This document shows positions 38,576-52,035 of a DNA stretch of 64,000 nt, one piece after another. The translations under genes were made by a program, and so were the position numbers. Source of the DNA: Alkalibacillus salilacus (GTDB taxonomy: Bacteria; Bacillota; Bacilli; Bacillales; Alkalibacillaceae); assembly GCF_030812915.1 (NCBI RefSeq), contig NZ_JAUSTQ010000011.1, positions 1 through 64,000 on the forward strand. Reading direction: 5' to 3'. The notes beneath the pieces are model-generated. The model did no database searches. It was not told the origin of the DNA and saw only the letters and a program-made list of their open reading frames with translations. Numbering within the stretch: the stretch's first letter is position 1; each line of letters opens with the position of its first letter.

Positions 38576-39015
38576 TAAATCACCTCAGTTTGACCGCCTG
38601 CCGCTTCAATTGCTTCTTTCGCTGAAGCAGAGAACTTATCAGCTTTAACAGTCAATTTTTTATCTAGACTTCCGTCGCCTAGGATCTTAACGCCTGCTTT
38701 AACTTTGCTGATAGCACCAGTTTCTAGAAGAAGTTCTGGTGTTACTTCCGTTCCTTCATCGAAACGATTAAGAGTATCTAAGTTTACAATCGTATATTCT
38801 TTACGGTTAATATTTGTGAAACCACGCTTCGGAAGGCGTTGGTAAATAGGCATTTGCCCACCTTCGAAACCTGGACTGATGTTACCGCCAGAACGCGCTT
38901 TTTGACCTTTATGGCCACGACCTGATGTTTTGCCGTTACCAGTAGCCATTCCGCGACCTACACGATTACGTTTTTTACGAGAGCCTTCAGCTCCTTTTAA
39001 CTCATGAAGTTTCAT
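38575..39015 (-). CDS. rplO: 50S ribosomal protein L15
   Basis: A 146-aa protein with [20 protein letters not shown] at the start and [18 protein letters not shown], both diagnostic. It is a late-assembly 23S-binding protein. The length equals B. subtilis L15. It is translationally coupled to secY. Confidence 0.97.
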   Translation of the reverse strand: MKLHELKGAEGSRKKRNRVGRGMATGNGKTSGRGHKGQKARSGGNISPGFEGGQMPIYQRLPKRGFTNINRKEYTIVNLDTLNRFDEGTEVTPELLLETGAISKVKAGVKILGDGSLDKKLTVKADKFSASAKEAIEAAGGQTEVI

Positions 39016-39049
39016 TCGTCGAGCACCTCCTCTTTACGTTAATCGTTAC

Positions 39050-39232
39050 TTACGCTTCTTTTACCTCAACTAAGTGGGATACTTTGTTGATCATGCCACG
39101 AATCGCTTCTGTATCGTCATGAACGACTGATTGTCTAATTTTATTAAGACCTAGTGCTTTAACCGTGTCGCGCTGGTCTTGCTTACGGCCAATTACACTA
39201 CGTGTGAGGGTAATTTCTAATTTGTTAGCCAT
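39050..39232 (-). CDS. rpmD: 50S ribosomal protein L30
   Basis: A 60-aa protein with [20 protein letters not shown] and [10 protein letters not shown], the typical bacterial L30. AAGGAGGG precedes the ATG. It lies between rpsE and rplO. Confidence 0.96.
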   Translation of the reverse strand: MANKLEITLTRSVIGRKQDQRDTVKALGLNKIRQSVVHDDTEAIRGMINKVSHLVEVKEA

Positions 39233-39244
39233 GTTTATCCCTCC

Positions 39245-39748
39245 TTATCCTTTCAGTTCCTCAACAGATTTGCCGCGTAATCTCGCAACTTCCTCTGCTG
39301 TCTTAAGTTCGCTTAAACCTTGAATTGTCGCACGCACCATGTTGATTGGTGTGTTAGATCCTAATGATTTAGATAGGATGTCGTGCACACCTGCTAATTC
39401 TAACACCGCACGTACTGGACCACCTGCGATAACTCCTGTACCTTCAGTAGCCGGTTTTAGTAAGATGTTACCTGAACCAAATTGACCATGAATTTGGTGA
39501 GGAATTGTTGTATTAACAATCGGTACACGTACTAAGTTACGTTTACCTTCTTCGATCGCTTTACGAATGGCTTCTGGTACTTCATTCGCTTTACCAGTAC
39601 CGAAACCAACGTGACCATTTTTGTCACCGACAACAACTAGTGCTGTGAAGCGGAAACGGCGACCACCCTTCACAACTTTAGCGACACGATTAACCGTAAC
39701 GACACGCTCTTCAATATCAAGCTTGCTTGGATCGATTTGTGTATGCAT
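39245..39748 (-). CDS. rpsE: 30S ribosomal protein S5
   Basis: A 167-aa protein with the double-stranded RNA-binding N-domain ([20 protein letters not shown], then [17 protein letters not shown]) and the C-terminal ribosomal fold. The loop contacted by spectinomycin looks normal. GGAGGG precedes the ATG. Confidence 0.97.
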   Translation of the reverse strand: MHTQIDPSKLDIEERVVTVNRVAKVVKGGRRFRFTALVVVGDKNGHVGFGTGKANEVPEAIRKAIEEGKRNLVRVPIVNTTIPHQIHGQFGSGNILLKPATEGTGVIAGGPVRAVLELAGVHDILSKSLGSNTPINMVRATIQGLSELKTAEEVARLRGKSVEELKG

Positions 39749-39773
39749 GCCTTTTCCCTCCTTTATAACTTAT

Positions 39774-40136
39774 TTAAAATTCTAATCCTGTTTCGCGTGC
39801 AGCATCAGCTAATGCTGCTACTCGTCCATGGTATAAGTAACCACCACGATCAAAAACAACGGATTGATAACCTTTATCTGTCGCACGTTTTGCGACTAAC
39901 TCACCGACTTGTTTCGCAGCTTCAACGTTTCCAGTTGCTTCTCCGTTGAATTCTTTATCAACTGTTGAAGCACTTGCAACTGTTTCACCAGCGAAATCAT
40001 CAATTAGTTGTGCATAGATGTGTTTATTTGAACGGTAAACATTTAAGCGTGGACGCTCAGATGTTCCGACTAAATCACGACGAACACGGGTATGACGCTT
40101 TTTACGAGCAGCGTTCTTATCTTGCTTCGTAATCAT
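39774..40136 (-). CDS. rplR: 50S ribosomal protein L18
   Basis: A 120-aa 5S rRNA-binding protein with basic start [37 protein letters not shown] and [13 protein letters not shown]. It is the usual length, between rplF and rpsE. Confidence 0.97.
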   Translation of the reverse strand: MITKQDKNAARKKRHTRVRRDLVGTSERPRLNVYRSNKHIYAQLIDDFAGETVASASTVDKEFNGEATGNVEAAKQVGELVAKRATDKGYQSVVFDRGGYLYHGRVAALADAARETGLEF

Positions 40137-40168
40137 CTAGGTCACTCCTTTCTGTCTCTTAACGGAAA

Positions 40169-40705
40169 TTATTTAGCAGTCTTACCTTCTTTAGTGCGTA
40201 CATGTTCATTTTCATAACGAAGACCTTTACCTTTGTAAGGTTCAGGTGTACGAATAGAACGGATGTTAGCTGCTGCCGCACCGACTTTCTCTTTATCGAT
40301 TCCTTTGATTACAATACGTGTATTCGTAGGACACTCGATATCGACACCTTCGATCGGTTCGATTTCAACTGGGTGAGAGTAACCAGCGTTTACGACAAGC
40401 TTATCACCTTGCATTTGCGCACGGTAACCAACACCATGTACTTCTAAAGCTTTTTCGAAACCTTTAGAAACACCTTCAATCATGTTAGCAATATTACTAC
40501 GAGTAGTACCGTGGAGTGCGCGGTGTGCTTGTTTTTCACTTGGGCGTACGACTGTTAACTCTTGACCATCAATTTTAACGTCCATGTCTTGATGGATTGA
40601 GCGTGATAGTTCGCCTTTAGAACCTTTCACGGTTACAACGTTACCATCAACACTTACCTCAACATCATTTGGGATTTCAATTGGTTTTAAACCTACACGT
40701 GACAT
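40169..40705 (-). CDS. rplF: 50S ribosomal protein L6
   Basis: A 178-aa protein made of two repeated alpha/beta domains. It has [17 protein letters not shown] at the start and the signature [19 protein letters not shown] near the end. It lies near the factor-binding site of the 50S subunit. AGGAGGTG precedes the ATG. Confidence 0.97.
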   Translation of the reverse strand: MSRVGLKPIEIPNDVEVSVDGNVVTVKGSKGELSRSIHQDMDVKIDGQELTVVRPSEKQAHRALHGTTRSNIANMIEGVSKGFEKALEVHGVGYRAQMQGDKLVVNAGYSHPVEIEPIEGVDIECPTNTRIVIKGIDKEKVGAAAANIRSIRTPEPYKGKGLRYENEHVRTKEGKTAK

Positions 40706-40735
40706 TCATTACACCTCCTGACTGTTCATTAATGA

Positions 40736-41134
40736 TTACCAAACGTAAGCTAGCACTTCGCCGCCTACCGCTTTTTGACGAGCTTCTTTATCCGTTAATA
40801 CACCGTGGGATGTTGAAACAACAGCGATACCTAACCCGTTAAGAACACGTGGAACCTCATCTGATTTCACATAAACACGTAGGCCTGGCTTACTGATTTT
40901 CTTAATTCCTGTAATAACACGCTCGCTATCAGCACTGTATTTTAAGAATAGACGTAGAACGCCTTGTTTATTATCTTCAATGAATTCGTAGTCACGGATG
41001 AAACCTTCACGCTTTAGAATATCAACGATTTCTTTCTTCAAGTTCGAAGCTGGTACTTCTAATTGATCGTGACGTGCCATGTTGGCGTTACGAATTCGTG
41101 TTAATAGATCTGCAATTGGATCTGTCATTGCCAT
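40736..41134 (-). CDS. rpsH: 30S ribosomal protein S8
   Basis: A 132-aa protein with [16 protein letters not shown] and the C-terminal [21 protein letters not shown]8 binds the central 16S domain and in bacteria can autoregulate the spc operon. The first ATG (41134) is kept because GGAGG is 9 nt upstream; a second ATG is two codons in. Confidence 0.97.
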   Translation of the reverse strand: MAMTDPIADLLTRIRNANMARHDQLEVPASNLKKEIVDILKREGFIRDYEFIEDNKQGVLRLFLKYSADSERVITGIKKISKPGLRVYVKSDEVPRVLNGLGIAVVSTSHGVLTDKEARQKAVGGEVLAYVW

Positions 41135-41163
41135 TTCTGATTACCTCCTTCCCGACTCTGGGC

Positions 41164-41373
<210 letters not shown>

Positions 41374-41913
41374 TTACTGTCTGAAAGGCATTCCGAATTG
41401 TGAAAGTAATTCACGAGCTTCTTCATCCGAGTCAGCAGTTGTAACAATTACGATATCCATACCGCGTACTTTGTTTACTTTATCGTAATTAATTTCCGGG
41501 AAAATCAACTGTTCTTTAACACCTAGTGTGTAGTTACCGCGTCCATCAAATGCTTTGCTTGAGATACCACGGAAGTCACGTACACGTGGTAGTGAAACAG
41601 CAATAAGCTTATGAAGGAACTCGTACATACGCTCACCACGTAGTGTTACTTTAGCTCCGATTGGATTACCTTGACGAAGACGGAATCCAGCAATAGATTT
41701 CTTCGCTTTTGTAATCACCGGCTTTTGACCGGAAATTAATTCTAATTCTTCTACAGCGTTATCTAACGCTTTTGAGTTCTGAACAGCGTCGCCAACACCC
41801 ATATTGATAACGATCTTTTCAATTTTAGGTGCTTGCATGACTGAGTCATATTCAAATTTATTCATTAAACTAGGTACAACTTCTTCTTGGTACTGCTTTT
41901 TAAGTGCGTTCAT
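41374..41913 (-). CDS. rplE: 50S ribosomal protein L5
   Basis: A 179-aa 5S rRNA-binding protein with [20 protein letters not shown] and [16 protein letters not shown]. The ATG at 41913 has GGAGG 8 nt upstream and gives the B. subtilis length; a TTG at 41916 is in frame. It lies between rplX and rpsN. Confidence 0.97.
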   Translation of the reverse strand: MNALKKQYQEEVVPSLMNKFEYDSVMQAPKIEKIVINMGVGDAVQNSKALDNAVEELELISGQKPVITKAKKSIAGFRLRQGNPIGAKVTLRGERMYEFLHKLIAVSLPRVRDFRGISSKAFDGRGNYTLGVKEQLIFPEINYDKVNKVRGMDIVIVTTADSDEEARELLSQFGMPFRQ

Positions 41914-41939
41914 CAAGTAGACCTCCTTTCCTCATAAAA

Positions 41940-42251
41940 CTATTTATCTAAAGGTTCACCAGATTTCTTAGCGATGCGAACTTTCTTACCGTCACGTACT
42001 TCATGGCCAACACGGGTTGGTTCATTTGTGTTCGGGTCGACAGGCATCACATTAGAAACATGAATTGGCGCTTCTTGGTTTAAAATTCCGCCCTGTGGAT
42101 TTTCTTGAGATGGTTGAGAGTGTTTCTTCATGTAGTTAACACCTTCTACCACAACACGTTCCTTCTTAGGAAATGATTCTAAAACAGTGCCTTCTTTTCC
42201 TTTGTCTTTACCGGAAATGACTTTAACTTTGTCGCCTTTTTTTACATGCAT
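41940..42251 (-). CDS. rplX: 50S ribosomal protein L24
   Basis: A 103-aa KOW-domain protein ([20 protein letters not shown]) that initiates 50S assembly on 23S. It is the usual length. AAGGAGGTG precedes the ATG. Confidence 0.97.
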   Translation of the reverse strand: MHVKKGDKVKVISGKDKGKEGTVLESFPKKERVVVEGVNYMKKHSQPSQENPQGGILNQEAPIHVSNVMPVDPNTNEPTRVGHEVRDGKKVRIAKKSGEPLDK

Positions 42252-42289
42252 GAATCGTGCACCTCCTTAACAAGGCTTTATTTTCTCTA

Positions 42290-42658
42290 TTATAAAACTT
42301 CTGGCGCTAGGGAAACGATCTTCATGAATTTGTTTTCACGTAGTTCACGTGCAACAGGTCCGAAGATACGTGTTCCGCGTGGGCTTTTATCGTCACGTAC
42401 GATAACAGCAGCGTTTTCGTCAAAGCGAATATATGAACCGTCTTTACGACGCACGCCTCTCTTAGAGCGAACAATAACAGCTCTTACGACTTCGCCTTTT
42501 TTAACAACGCCTCCTGGTGTTGCTTGTTTGACTGTGCAAACGACAACATCACCAATATTCGCTGTTTTACGTCCTGAACCACCTAGTACTTTAATCGTTT
42601 GTACTTCGCGGGCACCAGAGTTATCAGCAACTTTCAAACTACTTTCTTCTTGGATCAT
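42290..42658 (-). CDS. rplN: 50S ribosomal protein L14
   Basis: A 122-aa protein with [19 protein letters not shown] and [14 protein letters not shown], the normal length. L14 forms an intersubunit bridge. GGGAGGTAG precedes the ATG. Confidence 0.97.
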   Translation of the reverse strand: MIQEESSLKVADNSGAREVQTIKVLGGSGRKTANIGDVVVCTVKQATPGGVVKKGEVVRAVIVRSKRGVRRKDGSYIRFDENAAVIVRDDKSPRGTRIFGPVARELRENKFMKIVSLAPEVL

Positions 42659-42700
42659 ACAATTGCTACCTCCCTTCGGAAATACTCCGAGCGAACTTTA

Positions 42701-42964
42701 TTAAATAACAACAGCTTCTTCTACGATATCTACTAGACGGAAACGTTTGCTAGCTGATAAAGGACGTGTTTCCATGATGCGAACTACGTCACCTTTCTTA
42801 GCTTGGTTGTTTTCGTCATGCGTTTTGAATTTCTTAGAATATTTAACACGCTTGCCGTATAGTGGGTGGAACTTATAAGTCTCAACTAAAACCGTGATTG
42901 TTTTGTCCATTTTGTCAGAAACAACACGACCACTATAGACTTTACGAGAATTACGATCAGCCAT
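42701..42964 (-). CDS. rpsQ: 30S ribosomal protein S17
   Basis: An 87-aa OB-fold protein with [20 protein letters not shown] and [20 protein letters not shown]. It binds the 5' domain of 16S. GAGGAGG precedes the ATG. Confidence 0.97.
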   Translation of the reverse strand: MADRNSRKVYSGRVVSDKMDKTITVLVETYKFHPLYGKRVKYSKKFKTHDENNQAKKGDVVRIMETRPLSASKRFRLVDIVEEAVVI

Positions 42965-42983
42965 CGAGGTAACCTCCTCTCAA

Positions 42984-43611
<628 letters not shown>

Positions 43612-43629
43612 ATTGCTGATCCTCCTTCC

Positions 43630-44271
43630 TTATTCATCAGTTTTTGTTGGAAGGACTTCACCACGATAGATCCACACTTTAACACCTAACTTACCGTAAG
43701 TTGTGTCTGCTTCTGCATTATCGTAATCGATGTCTGCACGAAGAGTGTGAAGTGGAACAGTACCTTCGCTATATTGTTCGATACGAGCCATATCCGCTCC
43801 GCCTAGACGACCAGAAACTTGTGTTTTAACACCTTTAGCTCCTGAGCGCATTGCGCGTTGGATAGCTTGCTTTTGGACACGACGGAAAGAAACACGATTT
43901 TCTAACTGACGTGCAATATTTTCAGCAACTAATGTTGCATCAAGTTCAGGTTTCTTAACTTCTACAATATTGATATGAACACGTTTACCAGTTAAATGGT
44001 TTAGTTCATTACGTAGGTTTTCAACTTCTGAACCACCTTTACCAATTACCATTCCTGGTTTAGCAGTGTGAACAGAAATGTTAACACGGTTTGCAGCGCG
44101 TTCAATATCAACTTGTGACACGCTTGAGTCTTTTAAGCGTTCTGCAATATATTCACGAATTTTAATGTCTTCATGTAAAAGATCTGCGTACTCTTGCTCA
44201 GCGTACCATTTTGACTCCCAGTCACGAATGATACCAACACGAAGACCTTTCGGGTTAATTTTTTGACCCAC
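43630..44271 (-). CDS. rpsC: 30S ribosomal protein S3
   Basis: A 213-aa protein with the KH-type motif [35 protein letters not shown] and [13 protein letters not shown]. It forms part of the mRNA entry helicase. It starts 3 nt after the rplV stop. Confidence 0.97.
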   Translation of the reverse strand: MGQKINPKGLRVGIIRDWESKWYAEQEYADLLHEDIKIREYIAERLKDSSVSQVDIERAANRVNISVHTAKPGMVIGKGGSEVENLRNELNHLTGKRVHINIVEVKKPELDATLVAENIARQLENRVSFRRVQKQAIQRAMRSGAKGVKTQVSGRLGGADMARIEQYSEGTVPLHTLRADIDYDNAEADTTYGKLGVKVWIYRGEVLPTKTDE

Positions 44272-44274
44272 TAT

Positions 44275-44622
44275 TTATCCCTCCTTCTTTTCTGATACCA
44301 CGACTGTAATGTGGCTTGTGCGCTTGTTAATAGCAGTTGCACGGCCTTGCGCACGTGGGCGGAAACGTTTAAGTGTTACGCCTTCATTTACAAATGCTTC
44401 AGAAACAACTAAGTTATCAACATCTAATTCATAATTGTGTTCTGCGTTTGCGATAGCAGAGTTTAATACTTTTTCAATGTGTGGTGATGCTGCACGGTTT
44501 GTGTGCTTAAGTGTTGCGATAGCTTCGCCTACATCTTTTCCTCGAATTAAATCGATAACTAAACGAGCCTTACGAGGAGCGATACGAACCGTTTTAGCTA
44601 CAGCTTTAGCTTGTTGCATCAT
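44275..44622 (-). CDS. rplV: 50S ribosomal protein L22
   Basis: A 115-aa protein with [20 protein letters not shown] and the C-terminal hairpin [20 protein letters not shown] that lines the exit tunnel. Tandem ATGs at 44622 and 44619 both fit the GAGGAGG upstream. Confidence 0.97.
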   Translation of the reverse strand: MMQQAKAVAKTVRIAPRKARLVIDLIRGKDVGEAIATLKHTNRAASPHIEKVLNSAIANAEHNYELDVDNLVVSEAFVNEGVTLKRFRPRAQGRATAINKRTSHITVVVSEKKEG

Positions 44623-44638
44623 GCAAACCTCCTCTCAT

Positions 44639-44917
44639 CTAGCGTTTTGTTTTCTTATCGTCACCAGCGTGACCTTTGAACGTTCGTGTTGGTGCAAATT
44701 CACCTAATTTATGACCGACCATATCTTCAGTCACATAAACAGGGACATGTTTACGACCGTCATAAACTGCGAATGTGTGTCCTACGAATTGTGGGAAAAT
44801 GGTAGAACGACGTGACCAAGTTTTAATAACTTGTTTATCGTTTGATTCATTTAATTTCTCGACTTTTTTCATCAGATGATCGTCTGCGAAAGGTCCTTTT
44901 TTCAAACTACGACCCAT
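44639..44917 (-). CDS. rpsS: 30S ribosomal protein S19
   Basis: A 92-aa protein starting [18 protein letters not shown], with [20 protein letters not shown]. It lies in the subunit head. The ATG at 44917 is chosen from GGGAGG upstream and the family start; the in-frame codon at 44935 overlaps that site. Confidence 0.97.
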   Translation of the reverse strand: MGRSLKKGPFADDHLMKKVEKLNESNDKQVIKTWSRRSTIFPQFVGHTFAVYDGRKHVPVYVTEDMVGHKLGEFAPTRTFKGHAGDDKKTKR

Positions 44918-44962
44918 TAATAAGCCTCCCTTCATGTTTAAGCAACATGTTGCTTAGCAGCA

Positions 44963-45802
44963 TTATTTCTTCTTCTTCTTACGACGACGGACAATATATT
45001 TGTCTGAGTCTTTGTTACGTTTACGCGTTTTGTAACCAAGTGTTGGTTTGCCCCAAGGCGTAACTGGAGAAGGCATACCGATTGGTGCGCGTCCTTCACC
45101 ACCACCGTGTGGGTGATCACTAGGGTTCATAACAGAACCACGTACTGTTGGGCGAATGCCTTTCCAACGACTACGACCAGCTTTACCGACTCTGATTAGT
45201 TCATGTTCGTTGTTACCAACTTGACCGATTGTTGCACGGCAAGTGCCTAGGATACGACGAGTTTCACCAGAAGCTAAACGAACAAGTACATATTTTTCTT
45301 CACGTCCAAGCACTTGAGCTTGTGCACCTGCTGAACGAACTAATTGGCCACCATGACCTGGTTTAAGTTCAATGTTATGAACAGTAGTACCGACTGGAAT
45401 ATCTTTTAGAGGTAATGCATTACCTGTTTTAATATCTGCTTGCTCACCTGATTGAATTTCTTGGCCTACTTTTAGACCTCTAGGTGCTAGGATATAGCGT
45501 TTTTCACCATCAGCATAATGGATTAATGCAATGTTTGCTGAACGGTTCGGATCGTATTCGATCGTAGCAACGTTTCCTGGTATACCATCTTTGTCACGCT
45601 TGAAATCGATGATACGATACTTACGCTTATGTCCTCCACCTTGATGACGAATGGAAATTCTCCCTTGGTTGTTACGACCTGCGCGGTTTTTAAGAGGCGC
45701 AAGTAGAGATTTTTCCGGTGTGGACGTCGTGATTTCTTCATTTGTTAATGTTGTCATGAAGCGACGTCCGTTAGTGGTTGGTTTATACTTTTTAATCGCC
45801 AT
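44963..45802 (-). CDS. rplB: 50S ribosomal protein L2
   Basis: A 279-aa protein, two residues longer than in B. subtilis because of extra Lys at the end ([10 protein letters not shown]). The conserved peptidyl-transferase-adjacent loop [20 protein letters not shown] is intact. AAGGAGGG precedes the ATG. Confidence 0.98.
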   Translation of the reverse strand: MAIKKYKPTTNGRRFMTTLTNEEITTSTPEKSLLAPLKNRAGRNNQGRISIRHQGGGHKRKYRIIDFKRDKDGIPGNVATIEYDPNRSANIALIHYADGEKRYILAPRGLKVGQEIQSGEQADIKTGNALPLKDIPVGTTVHNIELKPGHGGQLVRSAGAQAQVLGREEKYVLVRLASGETRRILGTCRATIGQVGNNEHELIRVGKAGRSRWKGIRPTVRGSVMNPSDHPHGGGEGRAPIGMPSPVTPWGKPTLGYKTRKRNKDSDKYIVRRRKKKKK

Positions 45803-45833
45803 CGTGATTTCCCTCCTTTTAGTAAATTATTTA

Positions 45834-46124
45834 TTATACTGTTTCAAAGAAGTCTAGCTCTTCACTGTCTTCAGTGAGTTGAACGATCGCTTTTTTACGG
45901 TCAGGGCGGTAGCCACCGTAACGACCCATTCTTCTAAACTTACCTTTAACGTTAATTGTATTAACTTTTTCAACTTTAACATTGAAAACTTCTTCTACTG
46001 CATTTTTGATTTCTGTTTTGTTAGCTGATTTCATTACTTCGAATGTATACTTTTTCTCAGCCATCAAATCCGCAGAGTGTTCGGTAATGATTGGGCGCTT
46101 AATGATATCTCTTGCCTCTTTCAT
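45834..46124 (-). CDS. rplW: 50S ribosomal protein L23
   Basis: A 96-aa protein with [20 protein letters not shown] and [17 protein letters not shown]. It is the docking site for trigger factor and SRP at the tunnel exit. Its ATG overlaps the rplD stop by one base (TAATG). Confidence 0.97.
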   Translation of the reverse strand: MKEARDIIKRPIITEHSADLMAEKKYTFEVMKSANKTEIKNAVEEVFNVKVEKVNTINVKGKFRRMGRYGGYRPDRKKAIVQLTEDSEELDFFETV

Positions 46125-46747
46125 TATGAAAGCACCTCCCCTGCTTGTTCAGCTGCTTCTTTCGTGATTAGCAGCGCGTCATGCTTCATTAAATCTAAAA
46201 CATTGATGTCATCAACTGTTAACACTTCAACTCCTTGAAGGTTGTTAGCTGATAGAGCAACGTTTTCGTTTTCATTAGCTGTTACGATTAGTGCTTTACC
46301 ATCGATATTAAGATTGCTTAGCAATGTAACAACTTCTTTTGTTTTCGGTGCTTCGAAGTTTAATTCATCTAGCACATAGATTTCGTCTGACTTCACTTTT
46401 GAAGCTAACGCTGATAATAACGCTAAACGACGAACTTTCTTAGGAAGCTTGAAACTGTAGCTACGTGGTGTAGGGCCAAACGCAGTTCCGCCACCAACCC
46501 ATTGAGGTGAGCGAATTGATCCGTGACGTGCACGACCAGTACCTTTTTGGCGCCATGGCTTACGTCCACCACCGCTAACTTCTGAGCGACCTTTTACTTT
46601 ATGAGTTCCTTGACGCATGTTCGCTTGTTGCATAACAACTGCGTCATGTAAGACAACTTCATTCGGCTCAATACCAAATACGTTCTCTGCAAGTTCAGCA
46701 TCGCCTACTTGAGAACCCGCTTGGTTATATAGTGCTACTTTAGGCAT
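46124..46747 (-). CDS. rplD: 50S ribosomal protein L4
   Basis: A 207-aa protein with the tunnel-lining loop [20 protein letters not shown]. The part contacted by macrolides looks normal. It is the same length as in B. subtilis and coupled to rplW. Confidence 0.98.
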   Translation of the reverse strand: MPKVALYNQAGSQVGDAELAENVFGIEPNEVVLHDAVVMQQANMRQGTHKVKGRSEVSGGGRKPWRQKGTGRARHGSIRSPQWVGGGTAFGPTPRSYSFKLPKKVRRLALLSALASKVKSDEIYVLDELNFEAPKTKEVVTLLSNLNIDGKALIVTANENENVALSANNLQGVEVLTVDDINVLDLMKHDALLITKEAAEQAGEVLS

Positions 46748-46774
46748 GACATTTCCTCCCTTCGTTAGTTATTG

Positions 46775-47401
46775 TTACGCCTTAACTGCACTTGAAATTT
46801 TTACGTAAGATTTTTTAGCGCCTGGAACATTACCTTTAATAAGGATTAAGTCGTTTTCAGCGTCCACCTTAACCACTTCTAGGTTTTGAATCGTGACTGT
46901 TTCGCCACCCATTTGTCCAGGGCCTTTCATTCCTTTGAATACACGTCCTGTGTCCATTACACCAATTGAACCTGGTGAACGATGGAAATGAGAACCGTGT
47001 GTTTCAGGTCCACGACCTTGATTATGGCGCTTGATTGCACCTTGGAAACCTTTACCTTTTGAAGTTCCTGTGACATCAACCATTTGTCCAGGTTCAAACA
47101 TATCAACGCTCAATACTTGACCTTGTTCATAATCGTCAAGATTCACGTCACGGATTTCACTAACGAAGCGCTTAGGTTCAGCTTCTGCTTTCTCAGCATG
47201 ACCTTTCTCCGCTTTCTTAACGCGATTAGGTTTTTCATTTGAGAAACCAACTTGGATCGCTTCGTAACCATCATTTTCTTCTGTTTTCTTCTGAAGAACA
47301 GTATTACCTTCAGCTTGAACGACTGTGACCGGTAGTTGTTCACCGTTTTCAGAGAAAACTTGCGTCATACCGATTTTGCGTCCTAAGATTCCTTGCGTCA
47401 T
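46775..47401 (-). CDS. rplC: 50S ribosomal protein L3
   Basis: A 208-aa protein with [20 protein letters not shown] and the loop reaching the peptidyl-transferase centre ([24 protein letters not shown]). It follows rpsJ by 20 nt. Confidence 0.97.
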   Translation of the reverse strand: MTQGILGRKIGMTQVFSENGEQLPVTVVQAEGNTVLQKKTEENDGYEAIQVGFSNEKPNRVKKAEKGHAEKAEAEPKRFVSEIRDVNLDDYEQGQVLSVDMFEPGQMVDVTGTSKGKGFQGAIKRHNQGRGPETHGSHFHRSPGSIGVMDTGRVFKGMKGPGQMGGETVTIQNLEVVKVDAENDLILIKGNVPGAKKSYVKISSAVKA

Positions 47402-47421
47402 CCGTCACACCTCCTAAAAAT

Positions 47422-47730
47422 TTATAATTTAATTTCAATGTCTACGCCAGACGGTAGATCTAAACGCATCAATGAATCCACTGTTTGTGGTGTTGGGCTC
47501 AAAATATCAATCAAACGCTTATGTGTACGCATCTCAAACTGCTCACGAGCATCTTTGTACTTATGTGTACCACGTAAGATTGTATAAACAGAGCGTTCTG
47601 TCGGCAATGGGATTGGACCAGAAACCTCTGCTCCAGCGCGTTTTGCCGTGTCTACGATTTTCTCAGCTGACTGATCTAAAATCTTGTGTTCATACGCTTT
47701 TAATCTGATACGAATCTTTTCGTTTGCCAT
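47422..47730 (-). CDS. rpsJ: 30S ribosomal protein S10
   Basis: A 102-aa protein with [20 protein letters not shown] and [16 protein letters not shown], the NusB partner (NusE) in antitermination. The ATG at 47730, after AAGGAGGG, is the family start; an open frame to 47826 runs through the leader and is not used. It is the first gene of the S10 cluster. Confidence 0.97.
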   Translation of the reverse strand: MANEKIRIRLKAYEHKILDQSAEKIVDTAKRAGAEVSGPIPLPTERSVYTILRGTHKYKDAREQFEMRTHKRLIDILSPTPQTVDSLMRLDLPSGVDIEIKL

Positions 47731-47858
47731 TACTTTCCCTCCTTTGTCGCCTATCTTTTCAACAGACATTCTCCGTGGAAATTTCCCCACACCTTGCCAT
47801 GGCAAAGGGGCCGGGTGTGTCGGCAACCTTCCGCTTCATCGCCTTGTTTGACCGCAAC
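47731..47858 (-). promoter_or_regulatory. S10 operon leader
   Basis: The roughly 128-nt leader contains GCGGAAGGTTGCCGACACAC and CTTTGCCATGGCAAGG, sequences conserved in front of rpsJ in bacilli and staphylococci. It folds into GC-rich stems (for example TTGCCATGGCAA). It is not the E. coli-type L4 leader by eye; its mechanism is unknown to me. Confidence 0.65.
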
Positions 47859-47864
47859 TATTAA

Positions 47865-47893
47865 ATTATAGTAAATATCCTTAAAGATTTCAA
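47865..47893 (-). promoter_or_regulatory. S10 operon promoter
   Basis: -35 TTGAAA (47888-47893) and perfect -10 TATAAT (47865-47870) with a 17-bp spacer on the minus strand. Confidence 0.8.
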
Positions 47894-48040
47894 GGAAAAA
47901 TACTATATTTCTCATCACAGCCACTCAAATTATTATACAAAGTAGTACCTTTGATTTCAAGTCGCAGCGTAATATTCAGAATTCTTGTGTAAACGTTTCT
48001 GAAAGCACTCGCTTTTATAAGATAATAGTTTTCATAAGAA

Positions 48041-48068
48041 AAGCTACCAGCCGTAGCTGGTAGCTTTA
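48041..48068 (-). terminator. tuf terminator
   Basis: A perfect 11-bp stem (48041-48051 with 48058-48068), 6-nt loop and T-rich minus-strand tail, 27 nt after tuf. It separates the str operon from the S10 promoter. Confidence 0.88.
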
Positions 48069-48094
48069 TTAGATATGATCTATTACGATCGTTA

Positions 48095-49285
<1,191 letters not shown>

Positions 49286-49334
49286 TTATATTTCCTCCTT
49301 AAGTAAATAATTATTAATTAATTTATATTGTGGT

Positions 49335-49365
49335 TTATCTTCCGAGAGTGTCTCTCGAAAGATAA
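49335..49365 (-). promoter_or_regulatory. Hairpin in the fusA-tuf gap
   Basis: A 14-bp stem with one mismatch and a 3-nt loop (49335-49348 with 49352-49365). The minus-strand sequence after it is not a T-run, so it is more likely an RNA-processing or stability element than a terminator. Confidence 0.5.
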
Positions 49366-49409
49366 CTCCTTACAATACCTTTTATAAGTGATTCGGGTTA
49401 AAAAATCAA

Positions 49410-51488
49410 TTATTCACCACTATTTTTCTTAATAATTTCTTCAGAAATTGATTTAGGAACTTCTTCATAGTGGCTGAAATGCATTGTGTACGTTCCACGA
49501 CCTTGCGTGTTTGAACGTAGTGATGTCGCATAACCAAACATCTCTGAAAGCGGAACGAATGCATCTACAACTGATGCTGGGCCACGAGTACCCATACCTT
49601 CTACGCGTCCACGGCGAGATGTGACATCACCCATGATATCACCCATGTATTCTTCTGGCACAACGATTTCTACTTTCATCATTGGCTCAAGAAGTACTGG
49701 TTTACATAGTCTCTTCGCTTCTTTAAGTGCCATTGATGCAGCAACCTTGAACGCTGTTTCGTTCGAGTCAACATCGTGGTATGAACCATCGAATAGTGTT
49801 GCTTTTACATCAATTAATGGATATCCGGCTAATACACCGTTTTCCATTGTTTCTTGAATTCCTTGATCAACAGATGGGATGTATTCTTTCGGAACGACAC
49901 CACCAACGATTTTATCATGAAATTCATAGCCGCCGCCTTCTTCGTTTGGTTCGAATTTAACCCAAACGTGGCCATATTGTCCACGACCACCAGACTGGCG
50001 TACGAACTTACCTTCAACTTCTGCAGAAGCGCGGAATGTTTCACGGTAAGCAACTTGTGGCGAACCAATATTAGCTTCTACCTTGAATTCTTGTTTCAAG
50101 CGGTCAACGATAACGTCTAAGTGAAGCTCACCCATACCATGGATAATCGTTTGACCTGTTTCTTCGTTAGTTTCAGTTTGGAATGTTGGATCCTCTTCTG
50201 CAAGCTTAGCTAAAGCAATACCCATTTTGTCTTGGTCTGCTTTTGATTTCGGTTCGATTGCAACAGCAATTACTGGATCAGGGAATTCCATTGATTCAAG
50301 GATAACTAAATTTTTCTCATCACTTAGTGTATCTCCTGTTGCTGTATCTTTCAAACCGACACCGCCTGCAATGTCACCAGCGTATACTTCTGAAACTTCT
50401 TCACGGTGGTTCGCATGCATTTGTAGGATACGACCTACACGCTCACGTTTATCTTTCGTTGCGTTCTTAACGTAAGAACCACTCTTAAGTGTTCCTGAAT
50501 AAACACGGAAGAATGTCAACTTACCAACGTAAGGGTCTGTCATAACCTTGAATGCTAGTGCTGAGAATGGCTCGTTGTCATCAGACTTACGAACAACTTC
50601 TTCTTCAGTATCTGGTTTGAAACCTTCAATTGCTGGAACATCTAGTGGTGAAGGTAAATAATCAATTACAGCGTCTAATAGTAATTGAACACCTTTGTTC
50701 TTGAATGCTGAACCTACAAGTACTGGATAGAATTCAACGTCACAAGTTGCTTGACGGATCGCACTTTTTAGTTCTTCCGTTGTGAAATCTTCACCTTCTA
50801 GATATTTCATCATTAGATCTTCATCTAATTCAGCAACTGCTTCGACTAATGAAGCACGATATTCATCTGCTTGTTCCTTATACTCGTCAGGAATTTCTGT
50901 TGCGTAAGCACGCGTACCTAAATCATCTTCATAGAAATACGCTTGCATATTCACAAGGTCGATAATTCCTTCAAAGTTATCTTCAGCACCAATTGGTAAC
51001 TGAACTGGGTGTGCATTTGCACCTAAACGGTCTTTTAACGTACTTACAGAGTATAGGTAGTCAGCACCTACTTTGTCCATTTTGTTAATGAAAACAACAC
51101 GTGGAACTCCGTAAGTCGTCGCTTGTCGCCAAACAGTCTCTGTTTGTGGCTCAACACCTGACTGTGCGTCAAGTAAAGCAACCGAACCGTCTAGAACACG
51201 TAGCGAACGTTCAACTTCTACTGTGAAGTCGACGTGTCCTGGAGTATCGATAATATTAATACGATGGTCATTCCATTGGGCTGTTGTCGCCGCAGACGTG
51301 ATTGTAATACCACGTTCTTGCTCTTGGCTCATCCAGTCCATTTGAGAAGCACCTTCGTGAGTCTCTCCCAGCTTATGAATACGTCCTGTATAATACAAGA
51401 TACGCTCAGTAGCTGTTGTTTTACCAGCATCGATGTGTGCCATAATTCCAATGTTACGATACTTGTCTAAGGAGAACTCTCTTGGCAT
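49410..51488 (-). CDS. fusA: Elongation factor G
   Basis: A 692-aa translocase, the B. subtilis length. G1 is AHIDAGKTT (residues 17-25), then DTPGHVDF and NKMDK, followed by domains II-V. It drives translocation and, with RRF, ribosome recycling. It lies between rpsG and tuf. Confidence 0.98.
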   Translation of the reverse strand: MPREFSLDKYRNIGIMAHIDAGKTTATERILYYTGRIHKLGETHEGASQMDWMSQEQERGITITSAATTAQWNDHRINIIDTPGHVDFTVEVERSLRVLDGSVALLDAQSGVEPQTETVWRQATTYGVPRVVFINKMDKVGADYLYSVSTLKDRLGANAHPVQLPIGAEDNFEGIIDLVNMQAYFYEDDLGTRAYATEIPDEYKEQADEYRASLVEAVAELDEDLMMKYLEGEDFTTEELKSAIRQATCDVEFYPVLVGSAFKNKGVQLLLDAVIDYLPSPLDVPAIEGFKPDTEEEVVRKSDDNEPFSALAFKVMTDPYVGKLTFFRVYSGTLKSGSYVKNATKDKRERVGRILQMHANHREEVSEVYAGDIAGGVGLKDTATGDTLSDEKNLVILESMEFPDPVIAVAIEPKSKADQDKMGIALAKLAEEDPTFQTETNEETGQTIIHGMGELHLDVIVDRLKQEFKVEANIGSPQVAYRETFRASAEVEGKFVRQSGGRGQYGHVWVKFEPNEEGGGYEFHDKIVGGVVPKEYIPSVDQGIQETMENGVLAGYPLIDVKATLFDGSYHDVDSNETAFKVAASMALKEAKRLCKPVLLEPMMKVEIVVPEEYMGDIMGDVTSRRGRVEGMGTRGPASVVDAFVPLSEMFGYATSLRSNTQGRGTYTMHFSHYEEVPKSISEEIIKKNSGE

Positions 51489-51529
51489 AATAATGTCTCC
51501 TTCCTGTGATTGGATTTATAATTGATTGA

Positions 51530-52000
51530 TTACCAACGATAGTGAGCGAATGCTTTGTTCGCTTCTGCCATTTTATGCATTTCTTCACGGCGTCTAACCG
51601 CTGCACCTGTATTATTGGATGCATCTAAAATTTCATTCGCAAGACGTTCTTCCATCGTTTTCTCACCGCGTAAGCGAGCGTAGTTAACGATGAAACGAAG
51701 ACCTAGTGCCTGACGACGTTCTGCACGAACCTCTACAGGTACTTGATAGTTGGAACCACCAACACGACGTGCGCGCACCTCAAGTACTGGCATGACGTTT
51801 TTCATAGCTTCTTCAAATACGTCCATAGGATTTTGACCACTACGTTGTTCTACTAAGTCAAACGCAGCGTATAAGATTTTTTGTGCTGTACCTTTCTTAC
51901 CATCAATCATGATTTGATTGATTAAACGAGTCACTAACTTAGAGTTGTGAATCGGATCAGGTATTACGTCTCTTTTTGGAACTGCACCTTTACGTGACAT
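51530..52000 (-). CDS. rpsG: 30S ribosomal protein S7
   Basis: A 156-aa protein with [16 protein letters not shown] and [20 protein letters not shown]. It nucleates assembly of the 30S head. The length equals that of B. subtilis. GGGAGG precedes the ATG. Confidence 0.97.
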   Translation of the reverse strand: MSRKGAVPKRDVIPDPIHNSKLVTRLINQIMIDGKKGTAQKILYAAFDLVEQRSGQNPMDVFEEAMKNVMPVLEVRARRVGGSNYQVPVEVRAERRQALGLRFIVNYARLRGEKTMEERLANEILDASNNTGAAVRRREEMHKMAEANKAFAHYRW

Positions 52001-52035
52001 ATGTTAGCCTCCCTTCATTCATCATCTTTTACCAT

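Noticed and set aside
47731-47826. N-terminal extension of S10 into the leader
   Set aside because: The family starts at MANEKIRIR, with a perfect ribosome binding site just before it; the upstream frame is the conserved RNA leader.
47982-47999. CcpA cre-like site (TGTAAACGTTTCTG) near the tuf terminator
   Set aside because: It differs from the consensus at least twice, and its place between a terminator and a ribosomal promoter gives no clear regulatory target.
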